Part shown: piece by piece, positions 19,747-27,984 of the stretch | Layout of the letters: every line of letters starts with the position of its first letter | How positions within the stretch are numbered: the first letter of the stretch is position 1 | Assembly: GCA_945883755.1 (NCBI GenBank) | Contig: CAMCXX010000004.1 | Span: forward strand, 33,345 to 97,344 | Reading direction: 5' to 3' | Origin: Bifidobacterium breve | Lineage (GTDB): Bacteria; Actinomycetota; Actinomycetes; Nanopelagicales; Nanopelagicaceae | DNA: 64,000 nucleotides | The notes under the pieces: generated by a model | Database searches by the model: none | The model's input: only the letters and a program-made list of their open reading frames with translations | What the model was told of the DNA's origin: nothing | Position numbers and translations under genes: made by a program

Positions 19747-19759
19747 GCTGTAATTGTAT
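19675..19759 (-). repeat. direct repeat copy A: speB 5' end and -10 box
   Basis: This 85-base stretch covers the speB -10 box and roughly its first 24 codons. It recurs in the same orientation at 20865-20948 with about six substitutions and one single-base deletion. The two copies bracket a 1.1 kb segment holding one secreted-protein gene. Confidence 0.9.
19753..19758 (-). promoter_or_regulatory. speB -10 box (leaderless)
   Basis: TACAAT on the minus strand, six bases before the speB ATG at 19746. It is preserved in the duplicated copy near 20.9 kb. Confidence 0.5.
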
Positions 19760-19806
19760 AACATTAAAGTCTTTAAAAGCCTTTCAATATGACAACCAAA
19801 AACTAG

Positions 19807-19824
19807 AGAATCGATATAGATTCT
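19807..19824 (-). terminator. weak candidate terminator after the secreted-protein gene
   Basis: AGAATC / GATTCT with a six-base loop, followed on the minus strand after a few bases by a TTTTT run. It sits in the 136-base gap between the secreted-protein gene (stop at 19883) and the speB start (19746). The stem is only six base pairs and AT-rich, so termination would be weak. Nothing else is recognised in this gap. Confidence 0.3.
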
Positions 19825-19882
19825 TTGCTTTAGCTAAATTTGAAACCCTAGCAAGATTGGGGGAAAATTCAACAATAAATGA

Positions 19883-20773
19883 TCACTTTTTTACTGTATA
19901 AACTCCTATAAACCTTTTTGTAGATTCAGAATTCATAGATTTGAATTGCACATTGGCCTTGTACGTTGGTGATTTGTACTTATCATTTGGCATTGGTGAG
20001 GATAGTAGAAAGCATGCGCCTTTTTTATGTATCTTTAAATTGCCTCCAATATCACCTTCAAATGTATCGTGAGAAATAGAGCAAGCTCCCATCGAATCAG
20101 CAAACCAAGAGATAGGAACGCCACCCTGTGAAAGTCTCGGCAATGAATACTGCTTACCGATCCTTGGATTTTTTGGAATATTTCCTATTGAAACTTTGTC
20201 AGATAATTTAACAAGACCAATATCTTTTGAGAGATTAAGTAAATCTGAAGGCTTTGTGTCAATATTAAGATTGACCAGAGAGGTACTTTCACTTAATCCT
20301 TCTTGTGAAATATTTAATGATCCTTGTACATTTTTATAATTCATAACGTTGATTCTTTTTAATCCAAGACTATTATCTATTCTGCAAGGAACAATAAAAC
20401 CTGAAACTAACGCAAATGTTCTTCCATAAGTATCTAAACCTGCTTCCGCCTGCCATCTAATCCCCATAATGGGGTGATCCACTGGCGGGTCAATCTCTCG
20501 ATTCCATGCAGCCGGCATGGCAAAAGATTGAGATTCTTGAGACAAGCAAATATTTTTTGCGCCAACCCCTTTTATGACAACCAGATCTGCTCCAAGTTTT
20601 GTGCTATCTGTATAGTTAACTTTGAATGTAACAATATCCCCTACGGAATATGGACCTTGAGTTATCTGCTCAACCGAAACTACTTCAATGATATTTCTGT
20701 CCGTTGCCGAAGCTTGAGTAATTGGAATAATCATTAATGAGCAAATTGTCAGAATAATCTTTTTGCGCATCAT
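19883..20773 (-). CDS. secreted protein of unknown function
   Basis: 296 residues, not recognised. A Sec signal peptide (MMRKKIILTICSLMIIPITQ, cleavage probably after ASA near residue 20) leads into a beta-rich extracellular region with four or five scattered cysteines. The C-terminal part, ISWFADSMGACSISHDTFEG onward with KKGACFLLSS, resembles Ig/Big-like repeats often found in actinobacterial exported proteins. The frame opens 23 codons further upstream, but ATG 20773 is chosen because TACTAT lies exactly six bases before it. The gene is bracketed by the two copies of the speB 5' repeat, which suggests recent insertion. Confidence 0.7.
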   Translation of the reverse strand: MMRKKIILTICSLMIIPITQASATDRNIIEVVSVEQITQGPYSVGDIVTFKVNYTDSTKLGADLVVIKGVGAKNICLSQESQSFAMPAAWNREIDPPVDHPIMGIRWQAEAGLDTYGRTFALVSGFIVPCRIDNSLGLKRINVMNYKNVQGSLNISQEGLSESTSLVNLNIDTKPSDLLNLSKDIGLVKLSDKVSIGNIPKNPRIGKQYSLPRLSQGGVPISWFADSMGACSISHDTFEGDIGGNLKIHKKGACFLLSSPMPNDKYKSPTYKANVQFKSMNSESTKRFIGVYTVKK

Positions 20774-20779
20774 ATGTGC

Positions 20780-20785
20780 ATAGTA
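20780..20785 (-). promoter_or_regulatory. -10 box of the islet secreted-protein gene (leaderless)
   Basis: TACTAT on the minus strand, six bases before the ATG at 20773. It is identical to the -10 hexamer proposed for dxr. Confidence 0.45.
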
Positions 20786-20864
20786 CCCGACCTGATCAAA
20801 GAAGTAACCCTTAAAGAAATGGCCAATAGCAATGATTTGCATGGAGCTTAAAACTAAAAAACGC

Positions 20865-20948
20865 CTTATCTAAATCACAACGGGCAATGCCAAGGAATGT
20901 GAAATTTGGGCAAACATATTGCCGATGTTGGTCATGCTGTAATTGTAT
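20865..20948 (-). pseudogene. truncated duplicate of the speB 5' end (copy B)
   Basis: 84 bases matching 19675-19759 with about six substitutions and a one-base deletion after codon 7. The -10 box TACAAT, its six-base spacer and the ATG (20935) are intact, but the deletion shifts the frame and a TAG follows after 21 codons. No other speB sequence follows. The copy begins six bases after the stop of the next secreted-protein gene. The retained promoter could still fire toward the downstream secreted-protein gene. Confidence 0.85.
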
Positions 20949-20953
20949 CGGAG

Positions 20954-21592
20954 TTACTTCTGGATAGGCAGAACAAAATCAAGAGGCACTTCAAATTTTG
21001 CTTCTCTCTTACTTGAATCCTTGTAATTCAGATAAACTCTGAGAAAATATCCACCACTGTAACCTTTTAATCTTTCACCTTGTAAATATGAAAGTGGAAT
21101 GGTCAAGTCCATGGTCTTAGATTCACCTGCTTTTACATACTGCCAGTCATAATTTCCTTTCACCACGATGTGTTGTACGCCTTCAGAGTGTTGAACTAAA
21201 ACTCTAATTATATTTGCATCCACTTTTGATCTGAGAGTTACTGGAAATTTCATCTCCGCTGAAGAGTTGACAGTTAGCCCTCCCCAGTTAATAGGGCTTA
21301 AATAATCTACCTCTAAATCATTTTCTATGCTCCCAGTTTTCAGAATTGTCGCAACTGAGTCATAAAGATTAACTTTCTCAATGGGTGTTGGTGTTGGCTT
21401 TTTTACAGCACCGCCCTTATTCCAAACCAATTTCTTTCCAGATTTCGTACAGGTAAATATCTTCCCGGCAACAACAGATTTGATTCCCGCTTTTTTACAT
21501 ACAGCACCAGCTTTTGCTGCTGCAGTTGCTGGAGATAATGGAGTTAATAAAGAGATTATTAAAGCCAAGGCAAGTACTTTTCTATGCTTCAT
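20954..21592 (-). CDS. secreted protein with Cys motif linked to a beta domain
   Basis: 212 residues, unnamed. After a signal peptide (MKHRKVLALALIISLL, cleavage near TAAA) comes a short module, AGAVCKKAGIKSVVAGKIF, ending in TCTKSGKKLVWNKG, with two cysteines that could pair. I recognise this kind of C-x(n)-C-K-x-G-K-K-LVW module only as a recurring N-terminal element of small exported actinobacterial proteins; no function is assigned. A KPTPTP linker then leads to a beta-rich domain (about 75-212). It lies in the speB-pot islet beside the carboxypeptidase gene, so a cell-envelope role is possible. Confidence 0.72.
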   Translation of the reverse strand: MKHRKVLALALIISLLTPLSPATAAAKAGAVCKKAGIKSVVAGKIFTCTKSGKKLVWNKGGAVKKPTPTPIEKVNLYDSVATILKTGSIENDLEVDYLSPINWGGLTVNSSAEMKFPVTLRSKVDANIIRVLVQHSEGVQHIVVKGNYDWQYVKAGESKTMDLTIPLSYLQGERLKGYSGGYFLRVYLNYKDSSKREAKFEVPLDFVLPIQK

Positions 21593-21658
21593 TCCTGAAC
21601 CCTATACTTCTGTCTAACGAACGACTCATCGCCATAGTTCTGACTGCTAATCACTATC

Positions 21659-22288
21659 TTATTTTACGGAAAACGAAGCATTTGGTATCAATGCCGGACA
21701 TAGTTGACCGGGGGCAACTAGTGGTTCAAAATGCCACCACTCATTTTCATATACGCGACATAAGCCAAATTTATATCCATTTATTTCAAGCCACTTCGCA
21801 CCAGCTGGTCCAGTTGGATAATTAACATCTATGGCAATTCCTTTTGGATGATGAGATAGGTCTGGCGGTAAAACCCATTTACTTGCCTCCTCAACAGTTT
21901 TGTATTTCTCAACTGCTTCATTGAATAAAACAAGTTGCCTATCTTTGCTTCTAAAACCAGAGGTTATATATATTTTTACTCCCTCCAATTCTGCTTGAGC
22001 TTGTGCTGCTAGAAATCTATTTTTTACCATTGGATTTAAATCAAAGACATCTTCGCTAGGTGCAGTAATTTGGGTTGCGCCAAGTGATTGCTGCTCGGTC
22101 ATGCATCCAATTGTTTCTGTAGTTTGCCAATAGTAATTAGTAGTTTGCTCAAAGCACCACAACGGCGTTTCTATCACTACTGCAACTGGTGTCGCCTCTT
22201 GATATGTATCTTTTTCATAGTAAATAACTGAGATCAAAAGGACCAATAGATACCCGGTACCAAAAAGTGCGAGATACCTTTTTTCCAT
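21659..22288 (-). CDS. VanY-type D-alanyl-D-alanine carboxypeptidase (M15B)
   Basis: 209 residues. A single N-terminal membrane helix (about 6-24) anchors an external peptidase domain. The zinc and catalytic motifs are SGFRSKDRQ, SHHPKGIAIDVN (His and Asp ligands) and EWWHFEP (catalytic Glu, His ligand) near the C-terminus. M15B enzymes trim the terminal D-Ala from peptidoglycan stem peptides. With no vanH/A/X genes nearby, a housekeeping cell-wall role is likelier than glycopeptide resistance. The start at 22288 is supported by TACACT six bases upstream. Confidence 0.9.
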   Translation of the reverse strand: MEKRYLALFGTGYLLVLLISVIYYEKDTYQEATPVAVVIETPLWCFEQTTNYYWQTTETIGCMTEQQSLGATQITAPSEDVFDLNPMVKNRFLAAQAQAELEGVKIYITSGFRSKDRQLVLFNEAVEKYKTVEEASKWVLPPDLSHHPKGIAIDVNYPTGPAGAKWLEINGYKFGLCRVYENEWWHFEPLVAPGQLCPALIPNASFSVK

Positions 22289-22294
22289 TAAAGA

Positions 22295-22300
22295 AGTGTA
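22295..22300 (-). promoter_or_regulatory. -10 box of the VanY-type gene (leaderless)
   Basis: TACACT on the minus strand, six bases before the ATG at 22288, with no Shine-Dalgarno. Confidence 0.45.
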
Positions 22301-22350
22301 ATTATGTGAGTGCTATCTATCAATATCAGATTTGAAATTAGAAGTTAAAG

Positions 22351-23151
22351 TTATGAAAGCTTGCTCTTGCGTTTGCTGGCTAGGACCTGTCCAACAATCA
22401 CAATTGCCAAAGCAATAAAGAACATCGCTGCACCAATCACATTTGCTTGTGCTGGTACGCCTCGAATCGCTGAGGTATAAACAAACTTTGGAAAGGTAAT
22501 TTCAGTACCAATGGTGAAGTTGGTGATGATGAAATCATCAAATGAAAGGCTGAAGGCCAACAGCGCAGCAGCTGCGATACCTGGTGCTACTAATGGCAAT
22601 GTCACTCGGCGGAAGGTTTGCCATTCGTTGGCGTATAGATCCATCGCCGCTTGTTCCAGTCGTGGATCAAGGGATGCAATTCGCGCTTTAACTGTTACAA
22701 CCACAAAGGAGATACAAAACATGATGTGCGCAATAATTGTTGTAACAAAGCCAGTATCAACTCCTAATCCAATAAACATAGTAAGTAAAGATGCGCCAAG
22801 AACAATCTCAGGAGTTGCCATTGGTAGGAAAATTAGTAGGTTTGTAGATGAGCGACCTTTGAAGTGATATCTACCTAGTGCAAAGGCGATTAAGGTTCCT
22901 AAAATTGTGGCAAATATTGTGGAGGTTAAACCAATCTTTAATGAGTTACCAAGTGCGGTACAAATTTCAGGCGCAGCACATGGATTTGCCCAATTCTTTA
23001 GGGTGAATCCCTTCCAGGTTAAATTACTTTTGCCACCGTCATTAAATGAAAAAGCGATGGTGTAAATAATTGGAATAAAAATATAGGTGAATGCTAAGAA
23101 GGCGTAGATTCTGATTAGATTCTTAGAGGCCCAACGCTTAACTGATCTCAT
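22351..23151 (-). CDS. potC: spermidine/putrescine ABC transporter permease PotC
   Basis: 266 residues with six predicted membrane segments. The EAA loop that contacts the ATPase reads EQAAMDLYANEWQTFRRVTL followed by P-L-V-A-P-G-I near residue 180. It forms the channel with PotB. It overlaps potB by 4 bases and is the last gene of the potDABC run. No convincing terminator was seen in the 62 bases between its stop and the VanY-type gene. Confidence 0.93.
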   Translation of the reverse strand: MRSVKRWASKNLIRIYAFLAFTYIFIPIIYTIAFSFNDGGKSNLTWKGFTLKNWANPCAAPEICTALGNSLKIGLTSTIFATILGTLIAFALGRYHFKGRSSTNLLIFLPMATPEIVLGASLLTMFIGLGVDTGFVTTIIAHIMFCISFVVVTVKARIASLDPRLEQAAMDLYANEWQTFRRVTLPLVAPGIAAAALLAFSLSFDDFIITNFTIGTEITFPKFVYTSAIRGVPAQANVIGAAMFFIALAIVIVGQVLASKRKSKLS

Positions 23152-24041
23152 ACTAACTCCTCAGTACCAGCTCTTCGGATATAGAAGGTCACTAAAATTA
23201 ATATTGCAGCCATCAACATAAATGAGAGCGCTGCTGCAGTTGGGTAATCAACTATTCGGAAGTAGTAAGCATCAATTACATTTCCCAGCATCTTGCTCTT
23301 GGGATCTCCCAAGATTGCCGCATTTATGTAATCACCAGCTGCTGGAATAAAGGTTAGTAATGTGCCAGCAACAACACCTGGCATGGAAAGTGGCAGCGTT
23401 ACCTTTCTAAATGTAGTTAAGCCATTTGCATATAGATCGCCGGCCGCCTCCATGGTGCGTGGATCAATTCTTTCTAAGCTGGCATAAAGTGGCAGCGTCA
23501 TAAATGGCAGGAAGTTGTAGGTAAGTCCGGTGACTACGGCAAATGGTGTTGCGGTAATTGAGGTGGTGTCACCAATAATTGAAACCGCTCGGAGCGCCGA
23601 GACAACCGGTCCCTCCTCACCCAAAATCTGCTTCCATGCAATTGTGCGAAGTAAGAAAGAGGTAAAAAATGGTGCGATCACCATTACTAATAAAATATTT
23701 TTATATCGGCCAGATTTAAAGGCGATCGCATACGCCAATGGATAAGCAATTGCTAGCGCCAAGATGGTGGCTAGAGTTGCATATAGAAATGAGCGATAGA
23801 ACTGCTCCTTGCTGGCTAAGAAAGCATCTATGTAATTTTGAAAACGGTATGTCTGTTCAAAAAAACCGATCTCACCAGCTGGAGTTTTAGTTGAGGTAGC
23901 ACCTAATTGCAGAATGGGAAAGATAAAAAAGATGCTGAGCCAGATTAAGCCAGGTGCAAGGAGAAGATATGGAATTAGCGAGCGATTGTTTTTTAAACCT
24001 TTTAACCTATTTGTAGTTTTCTGAACATGCAAAAAAGCCAC
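23148..24041 (-). CDS. potB: spermidine/putrescine ABC transporter permease PotB
   Basis: 297 residues from a GTG at 24041. About six membrane helices; the EAA loop is MEAAGDLYANGLTTFRKVTL followed by a conserved P and G. A longer frame reaches back to 24107 inside potA, but the GTG two bases after the potA stop, with AGGAG ten bases upstream, gives the normal family length and is preferred. It partners PotC in the inner membrane. Confidence 0.92.
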   Translation of the reverse strand: MAFLHVQKTTNRLKGLKNNRSLIPYLLLAPGLIWLSIFFIFPILQLGATSTKTPAGEIGFFEQTYRFQNYIDAFLASKEQFYRSFLYATLATILALAIAYPLAYAIAFKSGRYKNILLVMVIAPFFTSFLLRTIAWKQILGEEGPVVSALRAVSIIGDTTSITATPFAVVTGLTYNFLPFMTLPLYASLERIDPRTMEAAGDLYANGLTTFRKVTLPLSMPGVVAGTLLTFIPAAGDYINAAILGDPKSKMLGNVIDAYYFRIVDYPTAAALSFMLMAAILILVTFYIRRAGTEELV

Positions 24042-24043
24042 TG

Positions 24044-25174
24044 TTAGTGAGCTCCTGCAGATGCATCTTGGCTGCCATCTAAACCAAAGGTAAACATCGG
24101 CTCCCAAGAGAGAACAACTTTTTCGCCCTTTTTAAGGAAATCAGAGTCATCATCATTTTGTTCAAAGACCATTAACTCTTTGCCCCATGGCATCTCTACC
24201 TGATACTGGGTTGAAACACCGATGTAGGAGATATCAGATACGACGCCGCCAGTTAATACATTGCCAGTTGCGCCCTTGCCCTCTGGTGCAATTCTAAATT
24301 TTTCCGGTCTGATTCCAGCCAAAATTGAAGCACCCGTTGCTGATGAACGACGCTTTGGCATTGCGATCTTATTGCCGTGCAAATCAACAATTAAATTATC
24401 ACCATCATTGCCACTGACAGTTCCTGGAATTAAATTAGATTGACCTAAGAAGTTAGCTACAAATGCTGTCTTTGGTGAGTCATAAAGATCATCGGGTGAT
24501 CCCATCTGCTCGATCTTGCCATTGTTCATAACGGCAATTGTGTCCGCCATGGTCATCGCCTCTTCTTGATCATGAGTTACATGCACAAAGGTGATACCTA
24601 TTTCAGTTTGAATCCACTTTAACTCAATCTGCATCTGTCGGCGCAGTTTTAGATCAAGAGCGCCAAGTGGCTCATCAAGCAGAAGTAATGCTGGTCGATT
24701 AACAATCGCACGTGCAACTGCAATACGTTGCTGTTGACCACCAGATAATTGACCTGGCTTGCGTTGAGCTAGTTGTGGTAATTCAACTAAGTTTAAAACC
24801 TTATCTACCTGCTCCTTGATTAAATCATTGGAGATTCCACGTCGGCGTAAACCAAAGGCGATATTTTCATAAATTGAAAGGTGTGGAAATAATGCGTAAT
24901 TTTGAAAGACGGTATTAACTGGGCGTTGATAAGGTCTCATATCGGTGATATCGGTTGTACCAACATGAATCGAACCCGAGGTTGGCTCTTCTAATCCAGC
25001 GATCATTCGCAAGGTTGTGGTCTTGCCACAACCTGATGGACCAAGCAATGCAAAGAAAGAACCTTTGGCAATAGTTAAGGAGAGATCATCAACTGCAACA
25101 AAATCTCCAAATGTCTTTGTGAGATTACGAAGAATTAAATCTCCGCGTGCAGATGTAGATGCATCCTGCGCCAT
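24044..25174 (-). CDS. potA: spermidine/putrescine ABC transporter ATPase PotA
   Basis: 376 residues. It powers polyamine import. Walker A is GPSGCGKTT near residue 45, the signature is LSGGQQQRIAVARAI near 145, Walker B is LLLLDEPLGALD, and the switch histidine is in VHVTHDQEEA. A C-terminal TOBE domain (about 290-360) is typical of the PotA/MalK branch. Divergence between polyamine and other organic-amine substrates cannot be settled from the ATPase alone. Confidence 0.94.
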   Translation of the reverse strand: MAQDASTSARGDLILRNLTKTFGDFVAVDDLSLTIAKGSFFALLGPSGCGKTTTLRMIAGLEEPTSGSIHVGTTDITDMRPYQRPVNTVFQNYALFPHLSIYENIAFGLRRRGISNDLIKEQVDKVLNLVELPQLAQRKPGQLSGGQQQRIAVARAIVNRPALLLLDEPLGALDLKLRRQMQIELKWIQTEIGITFVHVTHDQEEAMTMADTIAVMNNGKIEQMGSPDDLYDSPKTAFVANFLGQSNLIPGTVSGNDGDNLIVDLHGNKIAMPKRRSSATGASILAGIRPEKFRIAPEGKGATGNVLTGGVVSDISYIGVSTQYQVEMPWGKELMVFEQNDDDSDFLKKGEKVVLSWEPMFTFGLDGSQDASAGAH

Positions 25175-25207
25175 TTACCAAGCCCCCTTAAAAAACTAAA
25201 TCTAAAT

Positions 25208-26440
25208 TTAGATATTTCCAGATGCTTCTTGGAAAGCGGTCTGGAAGGAGGTCTCTTCAGCAACTGTTAAGTCACGGAAAATTTTCAAGCGAGATAATGT
25301 TGAAGCTGATGGGAAAATAAACTCACTCTTTGCAAGCTCTGGATCAATACTCTCCATCGCCTCCTGTGCGCCCTTTACTGGTGTTACATAATTGATGTAA
25401 GCAGCAGCGGTAGCAGCAACAACTGGGTCGTAGTAGTAATTCATCAAAGTACTTGCCTCTGTTGCCTTAGATGATGTCATGGGAATCATGAAGTTATCAC
25501 CAGAGATGGTTCCGCCTGATTCTGGAATTGCGAAATCAAATTTGCCATCATTTTCTAGCGCTAATTGGAAGATATCGCCAGACCAACCAATTACGGCAAC
25601 CGCATCTCCGTTGAAGAGATCCTGGACATAATCATTTCCCTTTACCTGGCGGATAAATCCATCTGAAATCTTGCCTGTCATGAAATCAATTGCATTCATA
25701 AATTGGTCTTCCGTGAATGGTTTTGCGATGTCTACGCCTTGGTATTGCAAAATAATGCCGATGGTGTCGCGCATCTCTGATACGACCTCCACCTTGCCCT
25801 TATTGGCTGGTGCAAATAATTGATCTACAGTTTTAATACCACCAGGAATCTTCTCTTTATTCCAACCAAAGCCACCCATAATTCCCTGGTAGGTCATTGT
25901 CTTCTTGCGGCCTGGATCAAATGTTGGATTTAATAATGAATCAAGGATATTTACCTTATTTGGAAGCGCGGCTTCATCTAGATCTTGTAGGTAACCAAGA
26001 CGTGCCCAACGAGCGGTCATCCAATCGGTTAAGGTAACAATGTCATAACCAATATCTTTATTTGCTTGAAGCTTTGGCTGTACTGGTGCATTGAACTCAT
26101 CATTATCATTAATTACTTCACTGTACTTAACATCAATTCCGGTTTGCTCGATAAATGCAGTAAGTGTTGGAAATGAAATTCCATCATCTGCTAAATCTAA
26201 ATACTCAGGCCAATTTGCCCAGCGAAGTTGTCCGCCGCCACCGCCGCTACCACTGCTACATGAAGCAAGTGCAAGTGCTGCTCCTGCGCCACCAACTCCT
26301 GCCAACACTGTTCTGCGGGATAATGATTTTGAAATTAAGTTTTTAATCTCTGATGGAATCGAATTATCTGCCGCTAACTTATTTAACTTACTCTTTTTTG
26401 AGTTACTTGAGTTATTTGTGTTGGAGCTGTTGTTGGTCAT
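25208..26440 (-). CDS. potD: polyamine ABC transporter substrate-binding lipoprotein PotD
   Basis: 410 residues. An Asn/Ser/Lys-rich, low-complexity segment of about 40 residues precedes a twin-arginine element SRRTVLAGVGGAGAALA and a lipobox ending LASC, so the protein is probably Tat-exported and lipid-anchored, then has a Gly/Ser spacer. The rest is the PotD/PotF type periplasmic-binding fold (LRWANWPEYLD, GYDIVTLTDWMTARW, AVIGWSGDIFQL). The long low-complexity leader is unusual. It begins the potDABC run; a promoter and two dyads lie upstream. Confidence 0.9.
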   Translation of the reverse strand: MTNNSSNTNNSSNSKKSKLNKLAADNSIPSEIKNLISKSLSRRTVLAGVGGAGAALALASCSSGSGGGGGQLRWANWPEYLDLADDGISFPTLTAFIEQTGIDVKYSEVINDNDEFNAPVQPKLQANKDIGYDIVTLTDWMTARWARLGYLQDLDEAALPNKVNILDSLLNPTFDPGRKKTMTYQGIMGGFGWNKEKIPGGIKTVDQLFAPANKGKVEVVSEMRDTIGIILQYQGVDIAKPFTEDQFMNAIDFMTGKISDGFIRQVKGNDYVQDLFNGDAVAVIGWSGDIFQLALENDGKFDFAIPESGGTISGDNFMIPMTSSKATEASTLMNYYYDPVVAATAAAYINYVTPVKGAQEAMESIDPELAKSEFIFPSASTLSRLKIFRDLTVAEETSFQTAFQEASGNI

Positions 26441-26451
26441 CGCACCACTTT

Positions 26452-26521
26452 CTGATCAGGGCTGAGAGAGATCAGCCACTTGGATTAGCGAAATCCTAGA
26501 CCCCAAAAGCGCTGCTGTTAA
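26452..26521 (-). promoter_or_regulatory. potD promoter and leader dyads
   Basis: TTAACA (26521-26516)-N17-TAGGAT (26498-26493) on the minus strand is one of the best promoter matches in the window; its -35 overlaps the dehydrogenase stop codon. The predicted leader then contains the hairpin GGCTGA / TCAGCC at 26460-26477 and the palindrome CTGATCAG at 26452-26459, both before the potD start at 26440. The dyads could be an operator or an RNA control element. The loops do not match the guanidine-II class. Confidence 0.5.
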
Positions 26522-27945
26522 GCATTTATATTGGTCATTACATGCTTAATTCTGGTGTAATCCTCAAAGCCGTAACCTGAGAGATCCTTACCAACTCCAG
26601 ATCGACCAAAACCACCATGAGGCATCTCAGCCACCAGCGGAATATGGGTGTTGATCCAGACGCAACCAAAATCAAAGGCCTTCGCCAATCGCATCGCCCG
26701 ACCATGATCCTTTGTCCAAACACTTGAAGCTAGACCGTACTCAACCCCATTTGCATACTCAATCGCCTGGCTCTCATCTGTGAACTTTTGAACTGTAATA
26801 ACTGGACCAAAGATCTCATTTTGAATGATCTCATCATCTTGTTTTAGATCAACTACAACAGTTGGTGCAAAGAAAAATCCTGGGCGATCTAATACCTTGC
26901 CGCCGGCAGTTACTTTGGCATGTGCTGGCAGGCGATCAATGAAGCCTTTAACTCGCTCTAATTGATTGGCATTATTTACTGGGCCAACTAATACATCCTC
27001 ATCTGGATTTCCTACTGCAATCTTATCCTTAGCTTGTTCAGTTAATAACTGCACAAATTTATCGTAAGCACTCGCTTCAACAATTACTCGAGTTGCAGCG
27101 GTGCAATCTTGGCCAGCATTAAAGAAGCCAGCAACTGCAATACCTTCTGCGGCAGCTTGTAGATCAGCATCGGCAAATACAACAACTGGTGCTTTGCCAC
27201 CAAGCTCTAGGTGCACTTTTTTCACATCATCGGCTGCTGATTTTGCTACCTCAATACCTGCACGAATTGAACCGGTAATTGAAACCATCGCTGGAATTTT
27301 GTGTGAGATTAAGGCACGGCCAGTATCCCGCTCGCCACAAACAACATTAAATACACCAGCTGGTAAAAACTCACTCATAATCTGCGCCATAAATAAGGTT
27401 GAAGCGGGTGTGGTGTCAGATGGTTTTAATACAACAGTATTTCCAGCTGCGATTGCTGGTGCCCACTTCCAGACCGCCATCATCATTGGGTAATTCCATG
27501 GGGTTACCTGCGCACAAACGCCAATTGGTTCACGTCGCACAAATGAGGTCATGCCATTCATATACTCACCCGCTGATTTACCCTCAAGATTTCGAGCAGC
27601 ACCAGCAAAAAATCTAATCTGATCAATCATGGGCGGAATCTCCTCGCTCATGGTGACTGAAATTGGCTTGCCACAATTTTCAGATTCAATTGCAACTAAT
27701 TTTTCCGCATTTGCTTCAAGCGCATCGGCAATTTTCAGTAAGGCCTTTTGGCGAGTAGATGGTGTGGCATCGCGCCACTCTGGAAAGGCGGCAGCGGCAG
27801 CTTTTAATGCGGCATCAACATCTGCCTCATTTGAGTTTGGTGCAGTCGCAAAAACTTTTCCGGTTGCGGGATTTACTAACTCAGTTGTTTTGCCAGATTT
27901 AGAATCTACCGATTGACCATTAACAAAATTCTTTAGCACCTTCAC
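26518..27945 (-). CDS. aminobutyraldehyde-type NAD-dependent aldehyde dehydrogenase
   Basis: 475 residues, full ALDH fold. The catalytic Glu is in HLELGGKAPVVVF near residue 245 and the catalytic Cys in FFNAGQDCTAATR near 280. QVTPWNYPMMMAVWKWAPA and the NAGQDC context resemble PatD / gamma-aminobutyraldehyde and betaine-aldehyde dehydrogenases, so oxidation of 4-aminobutyraldehyde to GABA is the likely role in this polyamine cluster. The exact substrate is inferred. The start is a GTG at 27945 with GGAAAGG seven bases upstream. It follows rlmN by 39 bases. Confidence 0.88.
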   Translation of the reverse strand: MKVLKNFVNGQSVDSKSGKTTELVNPATGKVFATAPNSNEADVDAALKAAAAAFPEWRDATPSTRQKALLKIADALEANAEKLVAIESENCGKPISVTMSEEIPPMIDQIRFFAGAARNLEGKSAGEYMNGMTSFVRREPIGVCAQVTPWNYPMMMAVWKWAPAIAAGNTVVLKPSDTTPASTLFMAQIMSEFLPAGVFNVVCGERDTGRALISHKIPAMVSITGSIRAGIEVAKSAADDVKKVHLELGGKAPVVVFADADLQAAAEGIAVAGFFNAGQDCTAATRVIVEASAYDKFVQLLTEQAKDKIAVGNPDEDVLVGPVNNANQLERVKGFIDRLPAHAKVTAGGKVLDRPGFFFAPTVVVDLKQDDEIIQNEIFGPVITVQKFTDESQAIEYANGVEYGLASSVWTKDHGRAMRLAKAFDFGCVWINTHIPLVAEMPHGGFGRSGVGKDLSGYGFEDYTRIKHVMTNINA

Positions 27946-27984
27946 TTTAAAGCCTTTCCACTTCTAACTTATTTTCTAGGAAGC

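Noticed and set aside
21659..22288. Vancomycin resistance gene
   Set aside because: VanY-type M15 peptidases are common housekeeping enzymes; no vanH, vanA, vanX or vanRS genes are present.
26441..26517. Guanidine-II riboswitch before potD
   Set aside because: Two dyads are present but the ACGR loops that define the class are absent.
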